In this document: piece after piece, positions 9,238 through 17,961 of the stretch
How positions within the stretch are numbered: the first letter of the stretch is position 1
Layout: every line of letters begins with the position of its first letter
DNA from: Streptomyces ficellus
GTDB taxonomy: Bacteria; Actinomycetota; Actinomycetes; Streptomycetales; Streptomycetaceae
NCBI RefSeq assembly: GCF_009739905.1
Contig: NZ_CP034279.1
Coordinates: 1,426,001-1,490,000 of the forward strand
DNA: 64,000 bases
Direction: 5' to 3'
Made by a program: the position numbers and the translations under genes
Notes under the pieces: model-generated
What the model was told of the DNA's origin: nothing
What the model saw: the letters and a program-made list of their open reading frames with translations, nothing else
Databases searched by the model: none

Positions 9238-9708
9238 TCAGGCGGGCCCCCCGGACAGCTCGAACCAGACGACCTTGCCGACGCCGTGGGTGAGCACCCC
9301 CCACGCGTCGGCGAGCGCCTGCACCAGGACGAGCCCCCTGCCGTGCGTACCGTCGTCGTCGGTGGGGCAGAACGGCGTGGGCAGCGAGGTGGCGAAGTCC
9401 CGCACCTCCACCCGGAGCGTCGACGGGGTCATCGTGGTCGAGACGACCGCGCCGTGCTCGGTGTGTATCAGCGCGTTGGTCACCAGTTCGCTGGCGAGCA
9501 GCTCCGCGACGTCCGACGCGCCCGGTTCGCCCCAGTGCCGCAGCAGCTCACGCAGGGCGCGCCGCACTTCCGGCACCGCCGCCAGGTCGGCGTTGCCCAC
9601 GTGCCGGCGCCACTGCACCAGCCGCCCGTGCCGCTCCACTCCGGGGACCCGCCCGTCGGTTACGGGTCCAGCCCCTCCCTGACGCCCCATCATCTCCCCC
9701 ACCCGCAC
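9238..9708 (-). CDS. ATP-binding protein of the RsbW/SpoIIAB anti-sigma kinase type
   Basis: A roughly 150-residue HATPase_c_2 protein. The N-box-like segment ELVTNALIHTEHG (around residues 68-80) and the later G-box-like GRGLVLVQALADAWG are the ATP-binding motifs of the GHKL fold. Streptomyces encode dozens of such stand-alone kinases, which work in partner-switching or sporulation and stress signalling. No sigma factor or anti-anti-sigma partner is adjacent. The start is uncertain: GTG at 9708, or ATG at 9693 or 9690, which sit close to a GGTGGGGGAG ribosome binding site. Confidence 0.83.
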   Translation of the reverse strand: MRVGEMMGRQGGAGPVTDGRVPGVERHGRLVQWRRHVGNADLAAVPEVRRALRELLRHWGEPGASDVAELLASELVTNALIHTEHGAVVSTTMTPSTLRVEVRDFATSLPTPFCPTDDDGTHGRGLVLVQALADAWGVLTHGVGKVVWFELSGGPA

Positions 9709-10046
9709 GTCGTCGGCCCTTCCCCTCGAACAGGTTCACGGGATGCATGCCCCCGCCTACGCGCCGTCACGCCTGGGATTCACCGGTCCGGGGGGCGCCA
9801 GGGGGGCGCATCGGGGTAAGTCCGCGACAGGGCACGCGGAGCGGCGACCGGGCGACGGCCGCGTGGGCCGCGACGCACCCCGCGTGACGACCACCACCGG
9901 ACGGCACGCCCCTCCGCCCGAGCCGTGCGCCACCCCGTGCGCCCCGCACGGTACCGGCCCGTCCCCCGCCCCAGCCGGTGCGCTCCCGACCCAACCGGCC
10001 CGGCCCCCGACTCAACTCAACCCGCCCACCCGACCCGGTCGGCCCG
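9709..10046. other. Intergenic region without recognisable content
   Basis: About 340 bp of proline/arginine-biased open frames that look like non-coding GC-rich DNA. I see no gene, strong hairpin or recognisable operator. It contains the promoter region of the ATP-binding protein and the 3' side of the poxB-type gene. Confidence 0.5.
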
Positions 10047-11789
10047 TCAGGGCCTGGGGACGTTGCGGAGGTTTGAGCGGGCCATCTGGAGCATCCGGCC
10101 CACTCCCCCGTCGAGCACGATCTTGCCGGCGGAGAGGGCGAAGCCGGTCACCATCTCGGCCTTGATCTTCGGCGGGATGGACAGCGCGTTGGGGTCGGTC
10201 ACGACGTCGACGAGCGCCGGGCCCTTGTGCCGGAAGGCGTCCTTGAGCGCGCCCGCGAGTTCCTTGGGCTTCTCCACCCGCACCCCGTACGCGCCGGCGG
10301 CGCGGGCGATCGCCGCGAAGTCGGGGTTGTGGTTGGTGGTGCCGTAGGAGGGGAGGCCCGCCACCAGCATCTCCAGCTCGACCATGCCCAGCGAGGAGTT
10401 GTTGAACAGCACCACCTTCACCGGCAGGTCGTGCTGGACGAGGCTGAGGAAGTCGCCCATCAGCATGGAGAACCCGCCGTCGCCGGACATCGAGACGACC
10501 TGCCGCCTGCGGTCGGTGAACTGGGCGCCGATGGCCTGGGGCAGGGCGTTGGCCATGGAGCCGTGGCTGAACGAGCCGATGATCCGGCGCCGCCCGTTGG
10601 GGGTGAGGTAGCGGGCGGCCCAGACGTTGCACATCCCCGTGTCGACGGTGAAGACCGCGTCGTCGTCGGCGATCTCGTCGAGCACCGCCGCCACGTACTC
10701 GGGGTGGAGGGGGACGTGCTTGTCGACCTTGCGGGTATAGGCCTTGACGACCCCTTCCAGGGCGTCGGCGTGCTTCTTCAGCATCTTGTCGAGGAACCGG
10801 CGGTCCGTCTTGGGTCGCACGCGCGGGGTGAGGCAGCGCAGCGTCTCGCGGACGTCGCCCCACACCGCCAGGTCGAGCTTGCAGCGGCGGCCCAGGTGTT
10901 CCGGACGCACGTCCACCTGCACGATCTTCACGTCGTCGGGCAGGAAGGCGTTGTACGGGAAGTCGGTGCCCAGCAGGATCAGCAGGTCGCACTCGTGCGT
11001 GGCCTCGTAGGCGGCGCCGTACCCCAGGAGCCCGCTCATCCCCACGTCGTACGGATTGTCGTACTGGATCCACTCCTTGCCGCGCAGGGCGTGTCCGACC
11101 GGGGACGCGATCCGCTCGGCGAACTGCATGACCTCGGCGTGCGCGCCCTTCGTGCCGCTGCCGCAGAACAGCGTGACCCGGTCGGCGTCGTCGATGAGCC
11201 GGACCAGGGCGTTGAGCTCCTCGTCACCGGGGCGGACGGTCGGCCGGGTGGTGACGAGCGCGTGCTCGGGCGCCTTCTCCGGGGCCTGCTCCGAGGCGAT
11301 GTCCCCGGGCAGCGACACCACGCTGACGCCGCCGCGGCCGACGGCGTGCTGGATCGCCGTCTGGAGGAGCCGGGGCATCTGTTGGGGGCTGGAGATCAGC
11401 TCGCTGTAGTGGCTGCACTCCTGGAAGAGCCGGTCGGGGTGGGTCTCCTGGAAGAAGGAGAGCCCGATCTCGCTCGACGGGATGTGGCTGGCGAGGGCGA
11501 GGACGGGGGCCATGGAGCGGTGGGCGTCGTAGAGGCCGTTGATGAGGTGGAGGTTGCCCGGCCCGCAGGACCCGGCGCAGGCCGCGAGGCTGCCGGTGAT
11601 CTGCGCCTCGGCGCCGGCCGCGAAGGCGGCGGTCTCCTCGTGCCGGACCTGGATCCAGTCGATCCCGGAGGTGCGGCGGATGGCGTCGACGACGGGGTTC
11701 AGGCTGTCCCCGACGACCCCGTACAGCCGCCGCACACCGGCGCGGACGAGGATGTCGACGAACTGTTCTGCGACGTTCTGTTTGGCCAT
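10047..11789 (-). CDS. poxB: Pyruvate dehydrogenase (quinone)/pyruvate oxidase-like ThDP enzyme
   Basis: A 580-residue thiamine-diphosphate enzyme closely resembling PoxB, which oxidises pyruvate to acetate and CO2 and passes electrons via FAD to membrane quinone. The N-terminal ThDP-binding glutamate is in QVRHEETAAFAAG, and the C-terminal ThDP-Mg motif starts GDGGFSMLMGDF and ends VVLFNNSSLG (about residues 436-470). Length equals the family norm. I use the ATG at 11789, preceded by GGATGGA; an in-frame GTG lies four codons upstream. Substrate assignment within the family (pyruvate versus another 2-oxo acid) is by overall resemblance only. Confidence 0.86.
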   Translation of the reverse strand: MAKQNVAEQFVDILVRAGVRRLYGVVGDSLNPVVDAIRRTSGIDWIQVRHEETAAFAAGAEAQITGSLAACAGSCGPGNLHLINGLYDAHRSMAPVLALASHIPSSEIGLSFFQETHPDRLFQECSHYSELISSPQQMPRLLQTAIQHAVGRGGVSVVSLPGDIASEQAPEKAPEHALVTTRPTVRPGDEELNALVRLIDDADRVTLFCGSGTKGAHAEVMQFAERIASPVGHALRGKEWIQYDNPYDVGMSGLLGYGAAYEATHECDLLILLGTDFPYNAFLPDDVKIVQVDVRPEHLGRRCKLDLAVWGDVRETLRCLTPRVRPKTDRRFLDKMLKKHADALEGVVKAYTRKVDKHVPLHPEYVAAVLDEIADDDAVFTVDTGMCNVWAARYLTPNGRRRIIGSFSHGSMANALPQAIGAQFTDRRRQVVSMSGDGGFSMLMGDFLSLVQHDLPVKVVLFNNSSLGMVELEMLVAGLPSYGTTNHNPDFAAIARAAGAYGVRVEKPKELAGALKDAFRHKGPALVDVVTDPNALSIPPKIKAEMVTGFALSAGKIVLDGGVGRMLQMARSNLRNVPRP

Positions 11790-11816
11790 GTGTCCATCCA
11801 CGCACGGTGCCCGCGG

Positions 11817-13046
11817 TTACGCCTCCCAGATGGCCACACTCGTACGGTCATCGGCGTATCCCTTCACCCGCAGCTGGGTGTCCGCCAGGAACTGCGCCAG
11901 GCCGGGCGGTTCGGCCGTCGCCCAGCGCCCGGCCAGCTCCTCGGCGAAGGCCGGTTCGCCGCGCAGCGGCTCGGCGAGGCCCGGGCCGGCGAGCAGCAGC
12001 GTGTCGCCGGGGCGGGCCACCGAGGCGCGGAAGCGGAAGGGTTCGGCGGGCGGCGGGACGGGGTCCTCGACGTACGGGGACGGGGGCGTCGGGATGCCGA
12101 GGTCCATGGTCAGCCGGTCGCCCTCCGGTGTCTCGGCGGGCGGCGAGCCGTAGCCGATCACGGGGTCGCCGGTGAGGGCGGCCGCCTCGGGGACCGGTGG
12201 TTCGATGTCCTGCCAGACGCCGTCCCGGAGGCGGAACAGGCCGCCGTCCCCCACGCCGAAGAAGATCCGGGTGCGGCAGCCGGGGTCGGCGGTCAGCAGC
12301 AGGCAGCGCAGCCCGGCCGTGTACTCGCCGGGCGTCAGGCCCAAGTCGGCGGCGCGGGCGCGGAGCCTGCCGTAGGAACGGTCGGTGAGCCGGTGCAGCC
12401 CGGACTTGAGGTCGCGCCGCCGCCCGGCGCGGATGTCCTCGGCGAGCCGGCCGTGGCTGCGGCCGACGGCCTCGCCGAGCCGGGCGCAGGCGTCGGCGGC
12501 GGCAAGGTGGGCGCCGTCGGTGCCGCGCGCGCCGGTGGCGACGGCGACCAGCACGAGCGCCGTCTCGCCGGTGCCGAAGCGGGCGGTGAGGAGCGCGTCA
12601 CGGCGCGGTTCACCGCGGTAGCGGGCGGAGTCGCCCCGTACGGACGCGGCCCGCAGCGTGTACGTCCCGTACCGGGCGCCGTCCAGGACGGTGTCGGCGA
12701 CGAGGTGGTCCAGCCCGTGCGCGTGGGCCGGCGGCAGGGCGGTCGGCTCGGGCTCGTAGGTGGGCGGGCCGTCGCCGACGTGCTCCACCCGGGGGCGGGG
12801 CAGGCGGGGCGGCGGCGGGCCGCCGGGGAAGGTGCGCGGGGCGCCGGGCGGGTGGTCCGGCGGCTCCCAGGGGGCGCGGCCGCGCCCAGGGGGCCCATCG
12901 GCGACGGTGCCCGAGGCGGAGTCGAAGCGGTCGTCGAGGGTGTCGCCCGAAGCGGCCGGGGCCGTGTCCGGTGCGGTGGCGTCGTACAGCTTGTCCCACC
13001 AGTCGTCCTCGCCGCCGGTGGTGGGCGTCTCCCCCTGTGGGCTCAT
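11817..13046 (-). CDS. PP2C-like phosphatase-domain protein
   Basis: A 409-residue protein with a proline-rich N-terminal third, followed by a region resembling PP2C-type serine/threonine phosphatases (GTYTLRAASVRGDSARYRG and ALVLVAVATGARGTDGAHLAAADACARL). The usual metal-binding DG(M/H)GG motif is not intact, so catalytic activity is doubtful. The segment GDGGLFRLRDG also fits the fold. The start MSPQGETPTTGGEDDWW is chosen over upstream in-frame codons because the upstream extension is low-complexity. It is divergent from a helix-turn-helix regulator. It may be a pseudo-phosphatase sensor in a kinase network. Confidence 0.72.
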   Translation of the reverse strand: MSPQGETPTTGGEDDWWDKLYDATAPDTAPAASGDTLDDRFDSASGTVADGPPGRGRAPWEPPDHPPGAPRTFPGGPPPPRLPRPRVEHVGDGPPTYEPEPTALPPAHAHGLDHLVADTVLDGARYGTYTLRAASVRGDSARYRGEPRRDALLTARFGTGETALVLVAVATGARGTDGAHLAAADACARLGEAVGRSHGRLAEDIRAGRRRDLKSGLHRLTDRSYGRLRARAADLGLTPGEYTAGLRCLLLTADPGCRTRIFFGVGDGGLFRLRDGVWQDIEPPVPEAAALTGDPVIGYGSPPAETPEGDRLTMDLGIPTPPSPYVEDPVPPPAEPFRFRASVARPGDTLLLAGPGLAEPLRGEPAFAEELAGRWATAEPPGLAQFLADTQLRVKGYADDRTSVAIWEA

Positions 13047-13267
13047 GCCCTTAATTGTCGACCGTGCGCGCGTGGCGAAAACGGGCATCGGGAAAAGTGG
13101 TCCGCCGGGCGGCCCCACCCCCCACGGGAAGGACGCCCGGCGGACCGGTCCGGGGGTCGGGCGCTCTTCGAGACTAATGACTTTCGTCAAATCGTAAACA
13201 GTCTGTCCACGGAGTGAGAGCGGTCGGGGATGATGAGCGCTGCGGGGCGAGAAGGGGGTTCTCAGGG

Positions 13268-14203
13268 GTGCTGGCGGCGATAGGTCTGGACGAGCGGCAG
13301 GAGTCGGCGTACCGGGCGCTGGTGGGGCTGGGCGCGGCGGAGGTCGCCGATCTCGCGCACCGGCTCGGGCTGCCGGAGCCGGAGACGGAGCGGGTGCTGC
13401 GGCGGCTGGAGTCGCAGGGCCTCGCCGCCCGGTCGTCGGCGCGGACGGGCCGGTGGGTGGCGGCGCCCCCGGCGGTGGCGCTGGGCCCGCTGCTGACGCG
13501 GCAGCGGCAGGGGCTGGAGCAGGCGGAGCTGGCGGCCATCCGGCTGGCGGAGGAGTACCGGGCGGAGGCGGCGGAGCCCGCGGTGCCCGATCTGGTCGAG
13601 GTGGTGAGCGGTGCGAGCGCGGTGGACCACCGGCTGAGCCAGCTCCTGCTGGGCGCGCGGGACGAGGTGTGCGCCCTCGTCGTGGGCGGTGCGGTCCCGG
13701 TGACGGGGGGCGCGGTGGCGTGCCGGGTGGTGGTGGAGCGGGAGGCGCTGTCGCTGCCGGGCGGGGTCGGGGAGCTGTCGGCGCTCGGCCCGGGCGTACG
13801 GGTCCGGGTGGCGGACCGGGTCCCCGCGCGGCTGGTCGTCGCGGACCGGTCGCCGGCGATGGTGCCGCTGACGGGCCCGGACGCGGAGCCGGTGGCCCTC
13901 GTGGTGCACGCGAGCGGGCTGCTGGAGTCGCTGACGGCACTGTTCGAGGCGGTGTGGCGGGAGGCGGTGCCGCTGTGCCTGGGGGCGGGGGACGACGACG
14001 CCGGTGGCCCGGACGCGACGGACCTGGAGATCCTGTCGCTGCTGCTGGCGGGCCTGACGGACGCGAGTGTCGCCAAGCAGCTGGACCTGGGCCTCCGAAC
14101 GGTCCAGCGACGGGTGCGGGGCCTGATGGAACGGGCGGGGGTCACGACCCGCCTGCAACTGGGCTGGCACGCCCGTGAGCGCGGCTGGGTGACCCGCGCC
14201 TGA
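13268..14203 (+). CDS. TrmB/LuxR-type helix-turn-helix regulator
   Basis: A 311-residue regulator with an N-terminal TrmB-like winged helix (about residues 1-65, including YRALVGLGAAEVADLAHRLGL) and a C-terminal LuxR-type helix-turn-helix (about 255-305, with LLAGLTDASVAKQLDLGLRTVQRRV). This domain pair is common in Streptomyces regulators of unknown target. I choose the GTG at 13268, which follows AAGGGGG. The GC-rich coding sequence is unusually rich in GCG and GTG codons but otherwise normal. Confidence 0.8.
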   Translation: MLAAIGLDERQESAYRALVGLGAAEVADLAHRLGLPEPETERVLRRLESQGLAARSSARTGRWVAAPPAVALGPLLTRQRQGLEQAELAAIRLAEEYRAEAAEPAVPDLVEVVSGASAVDHRLSQLLLGARDEVCALVVGGAVPVTGGAVACRVVVEREALSLPGGVGELSALGPGVRVRVADRVPARLVVADRSPAMVPLTGPDAEPVALVVHASGLLESLTALFEAVWREAVPLCLGAGDDDAGGPDATDLEILSLLLAGLTDASVAKQLDLGLRTVQRRVRGLMERAGVTTRLQLGWHARERGWVTRA

Positions 14204-14239
14204 CCTGCGGGAGCCGGGAGGGTCCGGCAGGCTGGCCCC

Positions 14240-14722
14240 ATGGGTGCGTGGCAGCTGCTCCTGGCCGGGCTGGTGATGCTGCTCGGCCTGTTCGGCGTGC
14301 TCGTACCGGGCGTGCCGGGCGCGTGGCTGGTGTGGGCCGCGGTGATGTGGTGGTCGCTGCACGTGCAGTCCGGTCTGGCGTGGTGGCTGCTCGTCGGCTC
14401 CACCGCGCTGATGCTGGTGACGCAGGTCGTCGTCTGGCACCTCCCGCCGCGCCGGCTGCGGGGCGTCGGGGTGACGCGGCGGATGGTGGCGTACGCCGGG
14501 GTCGGCGCCCTGCTCGGGTTCGTCCTGGTGCCGGTCGTGGGCGCCGTGCCGGGGTACGTGGGCGGGATCTACCTGTGCGAGCGGCTCCGGCTCGGCGGGC
14601 ACCGGTCGGCCATGACGTCCACGCGCACCGTCATGCGGGCGATCGGTACGAGTGTGCTGGTGGAGCTGTTCGCGTGCCTGATGATCGTGGGCGCGTGGAC
14701 GGGTGCGGTATTCGCCGGCTGA
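14240..14722 (+). CDS. DUF456 membrane protein
   Basis: A 160-residue integral membrane protein with about four hydrophobic segments: near residues 5-25, 30-55 (with WLVWAAVMWWSL), 85-115 (with AYAGVGALLGFVLVPVVG) and 138-158. It matches the DUF456 family; function is unknown. Its last 92 bp overlap the convergent ada-alkA gene. Confidence 0.82.
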   Translation: MGAWQLLLAGLVMLLGLFGVLVPGVPGAWLVWAAVMWWSLHVQSGLAWWLLVGSTALMLVTQVVVWHLPPRRLRGVGVTRRMVAYAGVGALLGFVLVPVVGAVPGYVGGIYLCERLRLGGHRSAMTSTRTVMRAIGTSVLVELFACLMIVGAWTGAVFAG

Positions 14723-16028
14723 CCGTCCCCCGGGCCAGCAGGCGCGTGGCGTACGAGCGCCAGGGCCGCCACTCCGCGCGGTCCGCGTCCCCCTCGGGTG
14801 CCACGTCCGGGTCGCCCAGCGCCCGCATCCGGATGAGCGCGGCGGTGCGCGCGTCCACCCCGGGCAGCGCGCGCAGGACCCGCTCGGCCTCGCCCCGGTC
14901 GGCGCCGGGGTCGAGCCGCAGGTCACCGGTGGCCAGCGCCGCGGCGAGCGGCCCCGCCGTCGCGTGGCCGGTGAGCGCCCGCGGCTCGGGGAACAGGTGC
15001 GTGAGCCCGCCGCACGGTACGTCCAGGGGCGTCCCGTACGCCCGGACCAGCCGGCCCGCCTCCGCCCGGCCCACCAGGGCGCGGACCGCGAACTCCTCGG
15101 GCTCCGCGGCGCCGGGCGACCGCAGCCCGAAGCCGGGGTCGATGCCGAGGCGCTCGGCGACCGCGTACGGGTCGGCGTCCAGGTCGAACAGGCGCCGCAG
15201 CCGCTGTACGGCGGCGGTGAGGTCGCGCAGGTCGTTCAGGTGGATGCGGGCGTCCAGCCACCGGCCGCCCGACCGCTCGTCCACCGCCGCGATGCCGGAG
15301 CCGTACGGCAGCCGCAGCGTACGCCGGTAGGTGCGGGCGCCGGCCGGGCCCACGACCTCCTCCACGCCCGCGACGGTCTCCGCCACCAGGAGGTCGAAGA
15401 CGTCACCGGCCGCGTAGGCGCCCCGGTGGGCCAGCCGCAGCGGCACGCCCCCGCCCCCGGCGCCCGCCGTTCCCCGCGCCTCCGCGCGCAGCGCGCTCGG
15501 GGTGCGGCCGTAGATGCGTCGCACGGTGTCGTTGAACTGCCGCACGCTGGCGAACCCGGCGGCGAAGGCGATCTCCGTCACGGGCAGCCCGGTCGTCTGG
15601 AGCAGGGTCCGCGCGGTGTGGGCGCGCTGGGCGCGGGCGAGCGCGACGGGCCCGGCGCCCAGCTCGGCGTTGAGCTGCCGCTGCACCTGCCGCGCGCTGT
15701 ACCCGAGCCGCCCGGCGAGCCCGGGGACGCCCTCGCGGTCCACCACGCCGTCGCCGATCATGCGCATGGCGCGGCCGACGACGTCGGCGCGTACGTTCCA
15801 CGCGGCGGAGCCGGGCACCGCGTCCGGCCAGCACCGCCGGCAGGCCCGGAACCCGTACCGCTGGGCCGCCGCGGCGGTGGCGTAGAACCGCACGTTGCAC
15901 CGCTTGGGCGTGACCGCCGGGCAGCTGGGCCGGCAGTAGATGCCGGTGGTCTCGACGGCGAAGAAGAACTCCCCGTCGAACCGCGCGTCCCGGCTGCTGA
16001 CCGCCTCGTACCTGCTGTCGTCGTCCAC
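14631..16028 (-). CDS. Ada-AlkA fusion: methyl-phosphotriester sensor, AraC regulator and 3-methyladenine glycosylase
   Basis: A 465-residue bifunctional protein. Residues 1-80 form the Ada zinc domain with Cys32, Cys36, Cys63 and Cys66 (YCRPSC and CRRC); one cysteine would accept methyl groups from DNA phosphotriesters. About 85-185 is an AraC helix-turn-helix region, including LPVTEIAFAAGFASVRQFN. The rest resembles AlkA, with an N-terminal AlkA domain and a helix-hairpin-helix glycosylase (ALPGVDARTAALIRMRALG, then Asp in APEGD). The typical end after WRPWRSYA is extended by about 38 arginine/proline/serine-rich residues that overlap the convergent DUF456 gene. The GTG start at 16028 fits the beginning of the Ada domain. 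It likely induces and performs alkylation repair. Confidence 0.88.
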   Translation of the reverse strand: MDDDSRYEAVSSRDARFDGEFFFAVETTGIYCRPSCPAVTPKRCNVRFYATAAAAQRYGFRACRRCWPDAVPGSAAWNVRADVVGRAMRMIGDGVVDREGVPGLAGRLGYSARQVQRQLNAELGAGPVALARAQRAHTARTLLQTTGLPVTEIAFAAGFASVRQFNDTVRRIYGRTPSALRAEARGTAGAGGGGVPLRLAHRGAYAAGDVFDLLVAETVAGVEEVVGPAGARTYRRTLRLPYGSGIAAVDERSGGRWLDARIHLNDLRDLTAAVQRLRRLFDLDADPYAVAERLGIDPGFGLRSPGAAEPEEFAVRALVGRAEAGRLVRAYGTPLDVPCGGLTHLFPEPRALTGHATAGPLAAALATGDLRLDPGADRGEAERVLRALPGVDARTAALIRMRALGDPDVAPEGDADRAEWRPWRSYATRLLARGTVSRRIPHPSTRPRSSGTRTAPPAHSYRSPA

Positions 16029-16090
16029 GCCCCCAGTCTCCGCCGCCCCGGCCTCGCGGACTGGCGGTTTTCGGACGCCACGATCCCGTA

Positions 16091-16168
16091 CCCGGCGACG
16101 TACCGGGGTGGGGCCGTGCCCACCACCCACCGTCCCGCGCCCGGCGACGTACCGGGGTGGGGCCGTGC
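16091..16168. repeat. Exact 29-bp direct repeat, two copies
   Basis: A 29-bp sequence beginning CCCGGCGACGTACCGGGGTG occurs identically at 16091-16119 and 16140-16168, about 60-140 bp upstream of the ada-alkA start. The spacing is 49 bp. It could be an operator for Ada or another regulator, or a dispersed Streptomyces repeat; the sequence alone does not decide. Confidence 0.7.
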
Positions 16169-16294
16169 AGGGTCGCCCCCGCAGGGGCTGGCGGCGCTAC
16201 CGGGGTTCCCTATCCCCGTAACCCGAGGCCGCCGGCCCCGAGGAGGCGAGCCCGGAGGGGCCACGCCCCACCCCCACCGGGGGTAACCGGCACG

Positions 16295-16361
16295 AGGCAC
16301 CGCCCGCAGGCGAACCGGGAACAGGCACCGCCCCTGGGCGAACCGACGACAGGCACCGCCC
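16295..16361. repeat. Short tandem-like repeats in the rsgA/ada intergenic region
   Basis: Three spaced copies of AGGCACCGCCC(n)GGGCGAACC occur, beginning at 16295, 16323 and 16351 (the last one partial). They are 28 bp apart. Function is unknown. Confidence 0.55.
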
Positions 16362-16387
16362 CGGTCCGTTGTGCCCACCCGTCCCGC

Positions 16388-16503
16388 CCCAGCGGGACGA
16401 TTGCCCACAACAGGGTGGGGGGGACCCAGCGGGACGACTGCCCACAACGGGTGGGCGAGGGACGGGAGCGAGCCCAGCGGGACGAGTGCCCACAACGGGT
16501 GGG
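16388..16503. repeat. Three copies of a hairpin-forming intergenic repeat
   Basis: A roughly 31-bp unit (CCCAGCGGGACGA, one variable base, then TGCCCACAACGGGTGGG) occurs at about 16388-16419, 16425-16455 and 16473-16503. Each can form a CCCAC/GTGGG hairpin. An inverted partial copy (TTGTGCCCACCC) precedes them at 16369. They follow the rsgA stop on the minus strand, so they may terminate rsgA transcription. They also look like a dispersed repeat family. Confidence 0.65.
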
Positions 16504-16547
16504 GCGCCGGCGGGCGGGAACCGTCACGCGGGGCGTCCGACGAGGCG

Positions 16548-17651
16548 TCAGCGGGCGCGGGGGCCTCGTTTGGCTTCCAGGGCCGCGCGGCCCGCCGCGG
16601 ACTTGCGCTTCCAGTCCTTGAGGATCTCGGTGCGCAGGCGCGCGTCGGTCTTGGCGACGATCCGCTGGTTCTCGCGGAGCAGCTTGCGGTAGCTGTCGAG
16701 GCGGCGTTCGGGCAGGGAGCCGTCCTCGATGGCGGCGAGGACGGCGCACCCCGGCTCCGCCCCGTGGGCGCAGTCGTGGAAGCGGCACCGCGCGGCGAGT
16801 TCCTCGATCTCCGAGAAGACCTGGCCGACACCGGTCTCCGCGTCCCACAGGCCGACGCCCCGCAGCCCGGGGGTGTCGATCAGCACGCCGCCGCCCGGCA
16901 GGGCGAGCAGGTTGCGGGTGGTCGTGGTGTGGCGGCCCTTGCCGTCGACGTCCCGGGTCGCCTGGACGGTCATGACGTCCTCGCCGAGCAGGGCGTTGGC
17001 GAGGGTGGACTTGCCCGCGCCGGACGTGCCGAGCAGCACGCTGGTGCCGCCCGCGACGACCGCGGCGAGCACCTCGACGCCCTCGCCGCTGGTGGCGCTC
17101 ACCGGCAGCACCTGGACGCCCGGCGCGGCGGTCTCGACGTCCTGGACGAGGTACGACAGGCCGACGGGGTCGGGCACGAGGTCGGCCTTGGTGAGGACGA
17201 CGAGCGGCTGGGCGCCGGATTCCCACGCGAGGGCGAGGAACCGTTCGACGCGGCCGAGGTCGAGCTCGACGGAGAGCGGCACGGCGATGATCGCGTGGTC
17301 GACGTTCGCGGCGAGGATCTGCCCCTCGGACCGCTGGGACGAGGTGGAGCGTACGAACGCGGTACGGCGCGGCAGGTACGTGCGCACGTACCGGGGGTTG
17401 CCGCTGGTTTCGACGGCGGCCCAGTCGCCGGTGCAGATGACCCGCAGGGGGTCGTGCGGGGTGACGAACGCGGTGTCGGCGCGGACCACGCCGTCGGCGG
17501 TGACGACGTCGCACTGGCCGCGGTCGACGCGGACGACCCGTCCGGGGACGAGCCCCTGGGCGGCGTACGGGGCGAAGGCCGCCTCCCATGCGCTGTCCCA
17601 GCCGTGGGCGGACAGGGTGTGGGAGGAGGACGGAACGGAAGCGAGAGACAA
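16548..17651 (-). CDS. rsgA: Ribosome small subunit-dependent GTPase A
   Basis: A 367-residue circularly permuted GTPase that assists late 30S ribosomal subunit assembly. An OB-fold domain comes first, then G4 (TKAD, 154-157) precedes G1 (GTSGAGKST, 208-216) and G3 (DTPG, 259-262). The C-terminal zinc site shows Cys289, His292, Cys294 and Cys302 (CRFHDC then C). The start is a TTG with GAAGGG six bases upstream; no better in-frame start is seen. A small ORF with a strong ribosome binding site lies 68 bp upstream on the same strand. Confidence 0.93.
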   Translation of the reverse strand: MSLASVPSSSHTLSAHGWDSAWEAAFAPYAAQGLVPGRVVRVDRGQCDVVTADGVVRADTAFVTPHDPLRVICTGDWAAVETSGNPRYVRTYLPRRTAFVRSTSSQRSEGQILAANVDHAIIAVPLSVELDLGRVERFLALAWESGAQPLVVLTKADLVPDPVGLSYLVQDVETAAPGVQVLPVSATSGEGVEVLAAVVAGGTSVLLGTSGAGKSTLANALLGEDVMTVQATRDVDGKGRHTTTTRNLLALPGGGVLIDTPGLRGVGLWDAETGVGQVFSEIEELAARCRFHDCAHGAEPGCAVLAAIEDGSLPERRLDSYRKLLRENQRIVAKTDARLRTEILKDWKRKSAAGRAALEAKRGPRAR

Positions 17652-17719
17652 GGGGAACCCTTCGGAGGGCGGCCCCGGCGGGCGCGTCGAGCGCAGTGGT
17701 CGAGCGCGGAGTAGGAGTG

Positions 17720-17791
17720 TCAGCCGGTGGCCACGGGGAGGATGTGACGGAACGTCTGGATGTGGGCAACGCCCATCGCGCTGACAGCCAT
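17720..17791 (-). CDS. Possible 23-residue leader peptide upstream of rsgA
   Basis: A small ORF starts MAVSAMGVAHIQTF and ends HILPVATG. It has a very good ribosome binding site (GGGAGG, seven bases before the ATG), far better than that of rsgA itself. It ends 68 bp before the rsgA TTG. Its position suggests a translated leader that could control rsgA, or a small protein. I do not recognise the peptide. Confidence 0.5.
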   Translation of the reverse strand: MAVSAMGVAHIQTFRHILPVATG

Positions 17792-17961
17792 CGGTCGCAC
17801 CTCCCGTTAGGGGTTCGATGTCCCGCGGTCGGCGGAACGGCGCCAGGTTAGCGGCCCGCCCGCCGCACGCGCCAAGGGTTTTTCCGGTGGACCTCCCGGG
17901 GCCCCGGCGGTGTGTCCGATTCGTACAAGACCCGCTGCTCGCGCCCGCCTACCGTCGCCGT

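Noticed and set aside
10227..13217. A 996-codon open frame on the plus strand
   Set aside because: It lies opposite the poxB-type and PP2C-like genes, has biased antisense composition and no domain; typical GC-rich shadow.
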